Source of the DNA: JAYEHK01 sp034659475
GTDB taxonomy: Bacteria; Bacillota; Syntrophomonadia; Syntrophomonadales; Syntrophomonadaceae
Length of the DNA: 31,347 bases
NCBI GenBank assembly: GCA_034659475.1
Contig: JAYEHK010000167.1
Location: forward strand, 1 to 31,347
Reading direction: 5' to 3'
The notes beneath the pieces are model-generated. The model had not been told where the DNA came from. It saw nothing but the letters and a program-made list of their open reading frames with translations, and ran no database searches. A program made the translations under genes and the position numbers. Positions 23,202 through 31,114 of the stretch are shown here, in pieces (position 1 is the first letter of the stretch; each line of letters opens with the position of its first letter).

Positions 23202-23435
23202 GTGAAAAAACACAATCCGGATGACCGCAGAAATAATGTTGACCGTATTCAGAACAACATCGATCACACCATACAAAATATAGAAATTGGCGAAGAAGTG
23301 ATCGAAAAAACTGATGATAGGAAAACAAGAAAGAATCTTGAAAGAAAAAATGAAAGAAGACAAGATGCCCTTACGGGCATGAGAAATGAAATCAAGGATG
23401 AAGCAATGGATAAAGAACACGATTATACAGAATAA
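23202..23435 (+). CDS. tlp: Small acid-soluble spore protein, Tlp family
   Basis: A 77-residue, highly charged, helical protein with the Tlp family pattern: N-terminal NPDDRRNNVDRIQNNID, a middle TIQNIEIGEEVIE segment, then RKNLERKNERRQDAL and MRNEIKDEAMDKE. Tlp proteins are made in the forespore and belong to the small acid-soluble spore proteins; their exact role is minor or unknown. The frame reaches back to 23163, but AAAGGAGAA seven bases before GTG at 23202 and family length favour the GTG. Its stop overlaps the left arm of a strong terminator. Together with spoIIP it marks a spore former. Confidence 0.9.
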   Translation: MKKHNPDDRRNNVDRIQNNIDHTIQNIEIGEEVIEKTDDRKTRKNLERKNERRQDALTGMRNEIKDEAMDKEHDYTE

Positions 23436-23473
23436 AGAAAGTCGGGTGTCCTGCACCCGACTTTCTTTATTTT
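23434..23473 (+). terminator. Strong intrinsic terminator after tlp
   Basis: A perfect 15-bp stem (23434-23448 with 23454-23468, core GTCGGGTG/CACCCGAC), a 5-nt loop and the tail ATTTT. The stem begins inside the tlp stop codon. Confidence 0.93.
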
Positions 23474-23869
23474 CCGGACGTGCATGAAGGAACTATTCTA
23501 TCTCCATTCTATCTTCTGCCCCACCTTTTCCTCTCGCATTCCCATTTATCGCATTCCGTTATAAAATGCCGATAAAATTACTAATTTTAATATTCTCAAC
23601 GGTCTAAATCATCACCCCCTAACAGCGTAGTTGTCCTATTGCACACTTCGGCATAAAGTAATTTTTTTATCATAAATAGCTATATATCACGGATGCCTTA
23701 TTGACTTTTGTTCTATATATGCAATAATTATGCATATAATTGATTGCGCTTCAATTTACGTAATATAACACAATATATTCTACGCATTATAGCAACACTT
23801 TTTTTTGCTGCATATCTATAAATCACATCCATTTTACAACGCATATTAAACAGACAAGGAGGAATGTAC
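23474..23869. other. AT-rich regulatory gap before the acyl-CoA synthetase
   Basis: About 395 bp without a reading frame I would call a gene. It becomes very AT-rich after 23560 and holds the promoter/operator-like sequence at 23701-23737. A long 5' leader of about 130 nt would follow; no known riboswitch fold is recognised in it. Confidence 0.6.
23701..23737 (+). promoter_or_regulatory. Candidate promoter with overlapping 21-bp palindromic operator
   Basis: TTGACT (23701-23706) is followed after 16 nt by AATAAT (23723-23728). A perfect palindrome with 7-nt arms, ATATGCA (23717-23723) and TGCATAT (23731-23737), around a 7-nt centre covers the -10 box. That is the usual place for a repressor operator. 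The region is AT-rich, so chance symmetry is possible. Confidence 0.35.
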
Positions 23870-25558
23870 ATGAAAACCGACAAACCTTGGCTTCAGGCTT
23901 TTGAAGAGGATCTTGCCAAATGGCGTCCCCGCTGGGAATCACTCTATGACGAGGATGTCCCGAGTCACTATGAATACCCTGAAACCCCGTTAAAGGATTA
24001 TTTCAACTATTGGGCCGAAAGACACCCCGAAAAGCCCTATCTGATCATCAACGATATCGTTCTCGGTTATGGTCTCTGCAATCAGATGGCCCGCCGTCTG
24101 GCTAATGCACTTCTTGATATGGGTGTTCAAAAAGGAGATCGCGTTGCAATTATGGCCCCCAATGTTCCGCAATATATCATCTCTCTGCAGGCCTTATTCA
24201 AAATCGGTGCTATTGAAGTCCCGGCAAATATACTTTATACCATCCCTGAACTGGATGTGCAGTTCAAAGACAGCGGCACGGAAACAGTAATTGTTATGGC
24301 AGCCTATGCAGATAAAGCCATTTCTATCATGAACAATCCCAAATCTCCCGTGAAAAGGGTTATCGCCTTTCAAACCCCCTCTGCTCCGGTTGAGCTCCCC
24401 AAAGAACTTGGTATTTACGATTATAATGAAGTTATCGGTGCAGCGAAGGAGGACGAACCGGACATCGAGGTAACCGGTTCTGATATTGCAAAACTCCAGT
24501 ACACCGGTGGTACAACCGGCATTCCCAAAGGCTGTGTCCTGACCAATAAAATGGTTTATTCACAGGCAGTTCGCACATCAACATGGACTACATCCGGTTT
24601 TACCCTGATTCCCATGGAGGAAATGCGTACCCTGGCTGCTATTCCGCTGAATCATATTTACGGGTTTAACGCAAATGTAAATATGTGCCTGTACACCGGA
24701 GGCACTATCGTACTCGTTCCCCAGCCCACTCCTGACAACATCCTCGATGCAATTAATAAACACAAACCTAATATGTGGGCAGCCGTTCCGGCAATGATCA
24801 TTGGTCTTAATCATCATCCTGATATTAAAAACTCTGACATTTCATCCCTTAAGGGCATCTTCTGCGGATCAGCACCATTGGCCGTTGAAACCATGCAGGA
24901 ATTTGAGCGCTTATCCGGTGGCAAGATTTTTGAGGGATATGGCCTTTCTGAAACCATAAACATCATCACCGTAAATCCCGTAAATCGAATCCGGAAATAC
25001 GGAAGCTGCGGCATCGTGTGGCCCGATACGGACTTGGTGGTGGTTGATATTGACACCGGCACAAAAGTGATTCCCCGTGGTGAGTTAGGTGAATTGATCG
25101 CCAGAGGCCCCCAGGTCATCACAGATTACTGGAATAATCCCGAGGAAACAGCAGCTGTCGTCCGTGATGGCTGGTTTCATACAGGAGACATTGTTCGAAT
25201 GGATGAAGACGGATTCGTGTTCATCGTTGATCGTAAAAAGGATATGATTATCGCCAGCGGATTCAATATCTATCCGCGGGATGTTGATGAGGTCGTATTC
25301 GCCCATCCGAAGGTTATGGAAGCCTGCACTGTAGGTGTACCTGATCCCAAACGCGGCGAAACCGTGAAGGTCTTCGTTGTTCCCAAACCGGACCAAACCA
25401 TCACGGAAGAAGAAATCATTGAGCACTGCAAACAGCAATTAGCCCCCTATAAGATCCCCAAGCTGATTGAATTCATCGATGCGGTTCCACGAACTTCAGT
25501 CGGAAAACCGGATCGAAAGGTCCTGCAGAAAAGAGAAGCCGAAAAACAAAAGATATGA
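23870..25558 (+). CDS. Acyl-CoA synthetase (AMP-forming)
   Basis: A 562-residue class I adenylate-forming enzyme that makes acyl-AMP and then acyl-CoA from a carboxylic acid. Core motifs: TGGTTGIPKG (residues 212-221), YGLSETIN, the DGWFHTGDIVRMDEDGFVF hinge block, KKDMIIASGFNIYPRDVDEV, and the C-terminal catalytic lysine region PRTSVGKPDRKVL. The pattern is closest to medium/long-chain fatty acid or aryl-acid ligases; the substrate cannot be told. Two ATGs lie close together (23864 and 23870); the second has proper spacing (seven bases) from AAGGAGG. It is a single-gene unit with its own terminator. In anaerobes such ligases often start fatty- or aromatic-acid degradation. Confidence 0.92.
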   Translation: MKTDKPWLQAFEEDLAKWRPRWESLYDEDVPSHYEYPETPLKDYFNYWAERHPEKPYLIINDIVLGYGLCNQMARRLANALLDMGVQKGDRVAIMAPNVPQYIISLQALFKIGAIEVPANILYTIPELDVQFKDSGTETVIVMAAYADKAISIMNNPKSPVKRVIAFQTPSAPVELPKELGIYDYNEVIGAAKEDEPDIEVTGSDIAKLQYTGGTTGIPKGCVLTNKMVYSQAVRTSTWTTSGFTLIPMEEMRTLAAIPLNHIYGFNANVNMCLYTGGTIVLVPQPTPDNILDAINKHKPNMWAAVPAMIIGLNHHPDIKNSDISSLKGIFCGSAPLAVETMQEFERLSGGKIFEGYGLSETINIITVNPVNRIRKYGSCGIVWPDTDLVVVDIDTGTKVIPRGELGELIARGPQVITDYWNNPEETAAVVRDGWFHTGDIVRMDEDGFVFIVDRKKDMIIASGFNIYPRDVDEVVFAHPKVMEACTVGVPDPKRGETVKVFVVPKPDQTITEEEIIEHCKQQLAPYKIPKLIEFIDAVPRTSVGKPDRKVLQKREAEKQKI

Positions 25559-25573
25559 TAAAACTATACTAAT

Positions 25574-25612
25574 AAGGATAGACCTATTTCATAGGTCTAT
25601 CCTTTTCATTTT
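25574..25612 (+). terminator. Intrinsic terminator after the acyl-CoA synthetase
   Basis: A perfect 13-bp stem (AAGGATAGACCTA at 25574-25586 with TAGGTCTATCCTT at 25592-25604), a 5-nt loop and the tail TTTCATTTTC, 15 nt after the stop. Confidence 0.9.
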
Positions 25613-25781
25613 CATCACTGCATGAAACATGGGCAAGATAAAACAGCACTACCACAGCCATACTCATTGTCTCTAACGTTAGACCTGTAACCACTTCTAC
25701 TCTTACTAACTTTTTCAACAAGCCGTACAACCCAAACGCAAAAATTGCTGTTCATTCCCCTTTAGCTTTTTCTCTTCTCAT
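25584..25781 (-). pseudogene. rarD remnant with internal deletion (EamA transporter)
   Basis: On the minus strand, AGGAGG (25789-25794) precedes ATG at 25781 and eight codons reading MRREKAKG, like the start of RarD-type permeases, then GAA and an in-frame TGA (25752-25754). The same frame goes on with AIFAFGLYGLLKKL, VTGLTLET and a hydrophobic helix ending LFYLAHVS, and stops at TAG 25584. This second part matches the middle of RarD (around residues 170-215 of about 300: FYGL.RK, TG...ET, P....YL). So about 150 codons between start and middle, and the whole C-terminal part, are gone. The end lies in the neighbour's terminator. RarD recognition is from memory of the E. coli protein. Confidence 0.7.
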
Positions 25782-26123
25782 CTATAATCCTCCTGAAAGA
25801 ATACACTTGACTACGAAAATGCTAATGTTAATTTCTTGAAGGATAAACGAATTATAAGGAGCATCTCCAAGTATTTATATAGCATCTCCATAAATAACGT
25901 TTATACCCTCTCCTCCAATGTGTGACCCCAGCATATGCGGTTATATGCCGTTTGATTATAATTAAAATTCATAGTAAACTTTACCCAATATCAATATCGG
26001 ATCAAGCACATTCTAACTCGCAATAAACAGTATAATAATTTCAGCTTATAATCTACAAATTACTCTTCTGATTGAATCACTCGAGCAACCATCTTTAGAA
26101 TCCTAAAAAAATATTTTACGGAG
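25782..26123. other. AT-rich gap upstream of kamA
   Basis: About 340 bp without a credible gene. It holds a repeated AGCATCTCCA (25859-25868 and 25881-25890), the former leader of the rarD remnant, and two promoter-like pairs (25952-25980 and 26072-26101). Confidence 0.6.
26072..26101 (+). promoter_or_regulatory. Candidate promoter for kamA-ablB
   Basis: TTGAAT (26072-26077) and TAGAAT (26096-26101) are 18 nt apart, just before the GGAGG of kamA at 26120-26124. A weaker alternative is TTGATT (25952-25957) with TAAACT (25975-25980), 17 nt apart. No osmotic-control site is recognised. Confidence 0.35.
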
Positions 26124-26126
26124 GTG

Positions 26127-27395
26127 TTGGCTATTAATAGCATTAATACCCTGCCTGTTTATGCCCATAATTGGTACAACTGGCAGTGGCAGTTACAAAA
26201 CCGAATAACTACCCTTGATGACCTAAAAAAAGTCGTAAAAATTAGCCTGAGAACAGAACTGCAGATCAAGAAGGCAATGGATATTTTTCCGATGGCAATT
26301 ACGCCTTATTATGCTTCACTCATGGAAAAAGACAATGAACAATGCCCCATTCGTATGCAGGCTATTCCATCTGTTGAAGAACTGCAAATGAGCAGCAGTG
26401 ACCTGGAAGATCCTCTTTCTGAAGAACACGATTCCCCCGTTCCAGGACTTACGCATCGCTATCCTGATCGTGTTTTGTTGCTGGCAACCAATGAGTGTTC
26501 TATGTACTGCAGGCATTGTACACGCAAACGCAAAGTCGGTGATCATGATGAGGACCTTAGCCTTTCGACAATAATGAGAGGAATTGAATACATACGCAAT
26601 CATCCTAACATCAGAGACGTCTTAATTTCCGGCGGTGATCCGTTTTTATTAAAGACCTCAATTCTTGAGAAAATCATTTTAGAGATCCGCAAAATTCCAC
26701 ATGTTGAAGTCATTCGTATTGGAACGCGCACCCCTGTAGTTTTACCTATGCGAATTGACAATGAATTGGTCAATATGCTTAAAAAATATCATCCAATATG
26801 GATCAATACACACTTTAATCACCCCCGTGAAATCACCCCCGAATCCCGTAAAGCCCTTGCAACCTTGAGTGATGCAGGTATACCTCTTGGAAATCAATCC
26901 GTTCTTTTAAGAGGTATTAATGATTGCCCCTATATTATGAAAGAGCTGGTACACCAACTGGTGATGAATAGAGTGAGACCGTATTATCTTTATCAATGCG
27001 ACCTTTCCCGTGGGATTGAACACTTTAGAACACCTGTATCTAAGGGCATTGAAATCTTGGAAAATTTAATCGGTCACACATCAGGTTTTGCCGTACCGAC
27101 TTTTGTTGTCGATGCCCCTGGTGGCGGAGGTAAGATTCCGCTTCAACCGAATTATTTACTATCTTACTCCAACCGTAAAACGATTTTAAGAAACTACGAA
27201 GGAGTGATCAGTGTATATACAGAACCTGAAGATCAACATGATAATTGTCCGAAAAACTGCACCATATGTAAAATGGATAAAAACACCAGGTTTAATGATA
27301 TCGGTTTGCAGAAGTTATATAATGATGATATAGATCAGATCAGCTTAATACCGGAAGACAATGACCGTTATAATAGAAGGAGCAATAATGTATAA
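26127..27395 (+). CDS. ablA: L-lysine 2,3-aminomutase
   Basis: A radical-SAM, PLP-dependent enzyme that converts L-lysine to L-beta-lysine (also called kamA). Counting from the GTG at 26124, the cluster cysteines of CSMYCRHC are at 125, 129 and 132 and the PLP lysine of PGGGGKIPL at 337, the same numbers I recall for the Clostridium subterminale enzyme. The Trp-rich N-terminus WYNWQWQLQNRITT and the C-terminal CPKNCTIC zinc-type cysteines are also typical. Start unclear: GGAGG (26120-26124) overlaps GTG at 26124, is two bases from TTG at 26127 and eight from ATT at 26133. I give TTG with low certainty. ablB follows after two bases, so this is the ablAB operon for N-epsilon-acetyl-beta-lysine. 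Confidence 0.92.
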   Translation: MAINSINTLPVYAHNWYNWQWQLQNRITTLDDLKKVVKISLRTELQIKKAMDIFPMAITPYYASLMEKDNEQCPIRMQAIPSVEELQMSSSDLEDPLSEEHDSPVPGLTHRYPDRVLLLATNECSMYCRHCTRKRKVGDHDEDLSLSTIMRGIEYIRNHPNIRDVLISGGDPFLLKTSILEKIILEIRKIPHVEVIRIGTRTPVVLPMRIDNELVNMLKKYHPIWINTHFNHPREITPESRKALATLSDAGIPLGNQSVLLRGINDCPYIMKELVHQLVMNRVRPYYLYQCDLSRGIEHFRTPVSKGIEILENLIGHTSGFAVPTFVVDAPGGGGKIPLQPNYLLSYSNRKTILRNYEGVISVYTEPEDQHDNCPKNCTICKMDKNTRFNDIGLQKLYNDDIDQISLIPEDNDRYNRRSNNV

Positions 27396-27397
27396 AA

Positions 27398-28297
27398 ATG
27401 AATAATGTCACTTTGATAACTGAAGACGATAAATGCATTCAAATCCCCGATTGGGGTATACACAAAATAATTACCAAACCAGGATTCACAGTAGAATTGG
27501 AGTTATCTCCTATTAATCAGAGAATCATTCTACTAAATTATCAGGTCAAAGACCGACCCGCAATTATTTCGCTTGTAGATCTCCTGGATAAACTAGCCCT
27601 TAAGAATGGGTTGAATAAGGTATGGGGTAAAATACCCCAACAGGATGCCCGGCACTTTATTGACTGTGGGTTTCTTAAAGAGGCAACCATTCGTGATTAT
27701 TTTGGCCCGAACCAGGACGCAGATGTTTGTGCCCGTTTCCATGATAACCGTAACCTGAGCGTTAACGCTGAAACCAACAAGGAAATGGTAAAAAAACTGC
27801 AAGAAACCATCATTCCCGATTGCACTGTAAATCCTATTCACGATTATCATATACGCATTGCCGACAAAGAGGATACCTACCAGATGGTTGAACTCTATCG
27901 GCAGGTATTCTCCACCTATCCTTATCCCGTATATGATCCAGCTTTTTTACAAAACACTATGGAGAACACGCGCTACCTATTAGTCTTTAGAAATGACCTT
28001 CTTGTGGCTACCGCTGCAGCGGAAATGAACCACATCTATAAAAACGCAGAAATGACTGATTTCGCTACCCTTCCCACTGAGCAAGGTAAAGGACTAGCCA
28101 GATTCATTCTGCAAGAACTTGAAAAGGAAATGCAGTCATTGAATATCCACTGTCTATACACCATTGCTCGCACCACATCCCCGGGTATGAATCGTGTATT
28201 TATCAAGATGGGTTATGAATACACCGGAACCCTGATAAACAACTGCCATATAGCAGGGTCCTTTGAGGATATGAATGTATACTGTAAAACGATATAA
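27398..28297 (+). CDS. ablB: Beta-lysine N-acetyltransferase AblB
   Basis: A 299-residue protein whose C-terminal half is a GNAT acetyltransferase: IRIADKEDTYQMVELYRQVF starts the fold (about residue 151), LATLPTEQGKG-like FATLPTEQGKGLARFIL is the acetyl-CoA loop, and ARTTSPGMNRVFIKMGYEYTGTL closes it. The N-terminal half (VWGKIPQQDARHFIDCGF, then DYFGPNQDADVCARF) is the family-specific domain. AblB acetylates L-beta-lysine to N-epsilon-acetyl-beta-lysine, a compatible solute best known from methanogens and found in some clostridia and bacilli. It starts two bases after the ablA stop; AAGGAG lies 15 bases upstream, so translation is probably coupled. A terminator follows. Confidence 0.9.
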   Translation: MNNVTLITEDDKCIQIPDWGIHKIITKPGFTVELELSPINQRIILLNYQVKDRPAIISLVDLLDKLALKNGLNKVWGKIPQQDARHFIDCGFLKEATIRDYFGPNQDADVCARFHDNRNLSVNAETNKEMVKKLQETIIPDCTVNPIHDYHIRIADKEDTYQMVELYRQVFSTYPYPVYDPAFLQNTMENTRYLLVFRNDLLVATAAAEMNHIYKNAEMTDFATLPTEQGKGLARFILQELEKEMQSLNIHCLYTIARTTSPGMNRVFIKMGYEYTGTLINNCHIAGSFEDMNVYCKTI

Positions 28298-28313
28298 TGA
28301 TATATAAACCAAG

Positions 28314-28363
28314 AGATTTCCCCTCATTGCAATTTGATAATGAGGAGAGATCTTTTTTTCTTT
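28314..28363 (+). terminator. Intrinsic terminator after ablB
   Basis: A 15-bp stem with one mismatch and one G-U pair (28314-28328 with 28339-28353, core CCTCATT/AATGAGG), a 10-nt loop and a T-run TTTTTTCTTTT. It lies 16 nt after the stop and closes the ablAB unit. Confidence 0.88.
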
Positions 28364-28501
28364 TCGTTTTCATTCCATCAGTTTAACAGTGAATTATTCG
28401 CATAGATGTGCTACCATTGATTTGGTCAAAGCTCCCATTTTCAGAAAAATGCGCAAAATGAAATGACGACCTATTTTAAAACCAGCCTGCAAGGAGTCAC
28501 T

Positions 28502-29572
28502 ATGAAAGCGTTTAAATACTTAGTTTTATACCTTTTAATTCTCCAACTCATGATCCCTATTGTTTTCTCCCTGGATGTCGCTTATAACCATCGTATGGAG
28601 TATCCAATGGTAAAGAACAATACAGCAAATATTGATGTTATCCTTGATCAAATTCATCGGAGAATTGAGCATGACAATGTTCGGGATTATATCATTTTAC
28701 TAGGTGATTCTGTTGCCTACAGCGGTCCTGGATCTTCCCAGCAGTCCATTGGGCCTTATCTGGAGCAATATTATCAGGAACAGGGAGAAGTTATAACCGT
28801 ATTTAATCTGGCTATGCCTGCCATGCAAGTCGGTGATATTTACACTATGCTGCTTAAACTGGATCAGCACAACATCTCGACAGACAGGCTGATCTTTAAT
28901 GTCATTTATGCCGGTTTTGCAGAACGTCAGCCAGACCCGCCCATCGTCTTCTGGTTACAGGATGATCTGTCCAGACTTGATCACACTGCCTTTGAGAATA
29001 TTAAACCGGCGCTTGAGGCTAATCAGTGGACTACGGAAAAGAATTTCCCTGAAAAGGTAAACCATTTGGTCACAAACAATCTGACATTGTTCTCTTATAA
29101 GGATTTTATAAAGGCGGATGTCATACATCGAATCGATGCATTTCATGGTATAAAGCGAGATGATTCCCTGGGCGATAACCGTCCCTGGTACGAAAAAGAG
29201 GGTTTGAAGGAGGCTTTAAATACTCCGGCCTACCAGAAGGGTTTTTCAATCAATGCCTTTGATATGAGCAAAACCAATCCTCAGATTTGCTTTTTAGACA
29301 AAATTGCCAGACATCAAGAAGGGAAAAAAGCACTTGTATTTCTGGGCCCTGTAAACCCAGAATTGATGGAGCAGGTCAACCTCCCGGAATATCAAGATAA
29401 TTTGCAGCAGATTCAACATTATTTTTCTAATGATGACTGGCAGTATATTGATTTTCACGGTCAGATTGATGAAAACCTATTCACTGATCATGTACACCTT
29501 ATCGCCGAGGGTTATCAGGTATTGGCCCGTGAGTTAGGAGAAAATTTTGTAATAGGAGCTAAAAACCGATGA
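28502..29572 (+). CDS. Membrane-anchored SGNH-hydrolase-like protein
   Basis: A 356-residue protein with an N-terminal signal anchor (residues 5-24) and an extracellular SGNH/GDSL-type domain. Block I is LLGDSVAYSG with the probable catalytic Ser70; block V is DHVHL with Asp329 and His332 near the C-terminus. The protein resembles the AlgJ/AlgX/DltD-type partners that hand acyl groups to, or remove them from, cell-surface polymers. The frame extends to 28463; GCAAGGAGTCACT places the start at ATG 28502. It overlaps the MBOAT gene by four bases (ATGA), so the two products are made together. Which polymer is modified is unknown; no dlt or alginate genes are next to it. Confidence 0.8.
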   Translation: MKAFKYLVLYLLILQLMIPIVFSLDVAYNHRMEYPMVKNNTANIDVILDQIHRRIEHDNVRDYIILLGDSVAYSGPGSSQQSIGPYLEQYYQEQGEVITVFNLAMPAMQVGDIYTMLLKLDQHNISTDRLIFNVIYAGFAERQPDPPIVFWLQDDLSRLDHTAFENIKPALEANQWTTEKNFPEKVNHLVTNNLTLFSYKDFIKADVIHRIDAFHGIKRDDSLGDNRPWYEKEGLKEALNTPAYQKGFSINAFDMSKTNPQICFLDKIARHQEGKKALVFLGPVNPELMEQVNLPEYQDNLQQIQHYFSNDDWQYIDFHGQIDENLFTDHVHLIAEGYQVLARELGENFVIGAKNR

Positions 29573-30993
29573 TGTTCTTTCATACCCCCGAGTTTATCTT
29601 TCTATTGTCTATTCTTCTTGTTATATACTATGTAGTCCCGCGCTGGCGCCTGGGGGTACTGGCAGCAGCGGATTTAGCCTTTTACGCTATCGCTGGATTG
29701 GGACCGTCCGTATTATTTATTCTGATAACGATCTGTAATTATTTGATCGGGCTACAGCTCAATGGTTCGCGAAAGAAAGCGTTTATCTGGATCGGTATTA
29801 TTCTAAATGTAGCCAACCTTTTGTTTTTTAAATATTCATTGTTCTTCCTTACCAGCCTGGAGAAAGTACTGAACATCCCTTTGATACCCAGCATGCCAAT
29901 AATAAACAATCTGATTTTACCGATTGGCATTTCGTTTTACACCTTCCAGTTTATTGCCTATCTGGTGGATGTTTATAAAGAAATAATCGCACCCTGCAAA
30001 AACCCGATCGTCTTCTGGGTATTTACATCTTTCTTCCCCCATGTCATATCGGGTCCAATCATGCGAGGGGGAGAACTGATCCCACAGGTTGAGCACCTCA
30101 ACAAAATAAGGTTGGCCTCAAATTTTCGCCTTGGTCTCGCTTATCTTAGCATGGGGTTGTTTAAAAAGATTCTGATTGCTGATTATATCGCCATCTATGC
30201 TAACGATTTTTTCGCCCGCAGTGCTTCCCTGGGGACTGTTGACACCTGGATCGCTGCATATCTATATACCTTCCAGCTCTATTTTGATTTCTCGGCCTAT
30301 AGTGAAATGGCCGTCGGTATTGGTTACCTCTTTGGGATCAAGCTGAATCTAAACTTCAGAACACCCTATATAAGCGCAAATGCCAGCGAATTCTGGAAGC
30401 GCTGGCATATCACCCTGTCCACATGGATCAGGGATTATCTGTATATCCCAATGGGGGGATCACGCAAAGGAGACTTAAGGAAATATCTTAACCTTTTCCT
30501 GGCGATGGCTATATCCGGATTATGGCACGGTGCTGCCTGGACCTTTGTCATCTGGGGAATGTATCATGGACTGCTGTTGATTGGCCATAACATATATAAA
30601 AAAGGAAAAACACGAATGGGGATGCACTGGCTGTTTAACAGCAGCATCTACAAGGCAGTTGCTATCTTCGTATTTTTCCACCTCACCTGTATCGGTTGGG
30701 TATTTTTCAGGTCCTCCAGTATCCAGCAGGCACTGCATATGATACAGCAGATGCTCAGATTTGACCAGATATCTATGGTACCGGGTGCGGAAAAATATCT
30801 CCTCCTGGTCGCTGGATTATTTCTGCTGCATATACTGGAAAGCTGGATGATATCACATGCTTACAAACTAAGTGAAAGCTGGCAGAAGCATTTTCCTGCT
30901 CCAATCCGAGCGTTCATCTACACAGCCTTTATCGTAATACTGATTCTGTTCTCACAGGGACAGGCCAGCGATTTTATTTATTTTAAGTTCTAG
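29569..30993 (+). CDS. MBOAT-family membrane O-acyltransferase
   Basis: A 474-residue membrane protein of the AlgI/PatA/DltB type with about ten to twelve membrane segments. The catalytic His320 is in SGLWHGAAWTF, and the second conserved block EFWKRWHITLSTWIRDYLYIP (residues 274-294) is complete, as are FPHVISGPIMR and QLYFDFSAYSEMAVG. Such proteins carry acyl groups, usually acetyl, across the membrane to a sugar polymer, helped by an SGNH partner. That partner is encoded directly upstream with a four-base overlap. Two ATGs in tandem (29569, 29572) are possible starts; AGGAG lies ten bases before the first. No terminator is visible after it. Confidence 0.92.
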   Translation: MMFFHTPEFIFLLSILLVIYYVVPRWRLGVLAAADLAFYAIAGLGPSVLFILITICNYLIGLQLNGSRKKAFIWIGIILNVANLLFFKYSLFFLTSLEKVLNIPLIPSMPIINNLILPIGISFYTFQFIAYLVDVYKEIIAPCKNPIVFWVFTSFFPHVISGPIMRGGELIPQVEHLNKIRLASNFRLGLAYLSMGLFKKILIADYIAIYANDFFARSASLGTVDTWIAAYLYTFQLYFDFSAYSEMAVGIGYLFGIKLNLNFRTPYISANASEFWKRWHITLSTWIRDYLYIPMGGSRKGDLRKYLNLFLAMAISGLWHGAAWTFVIWGMYHGLLLIGHNIYKKGKTRMGMHWLFNSSIYKAVAIFVFFHLTCIGWVFFRSSSIQQALHMIQQMLRFDQISMVPGAEKYLLLVAGLFLLHILESWMISHAYKLSESWQKHFPAPIRAFIYTAFIVILILFSQGQASDFIYFKF

Positions 30994-31114
30994 TACGAAA
31001 ATACGAAAGGTCGTTAATGATATATCCAACAATCTCGTCTAATTCACTGTTGGCAAGCTCGGAGACACAGGCTACTATAAAGTTTATGATATTTCTATTC
31101 TGTTCTATCACCAT
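30983..31114 (-). CDS. Possible 43-residue hypothetical protein
   Basis: On the minus strand GGAGG (31122-31126) lies seven bases before ATG at 31114; the frame ends in TAA at 30983, inside the end of the MBOAT gene on the other strand. The peptide (MVIEQNRNIINF, SELANSELDEIVGYI) reads like a soluble helical protein. The frame is open further upstream (FLNDLIRLAGGSP) to a TGA, without another start, so it may be the tail of a broken longer gene. I do not recognise it. Confidence 0.3.
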   Translation of the reverse strand: MVIEQNRNIINFIVACVSELANSELDEIVGYIINDLSYFRTRT

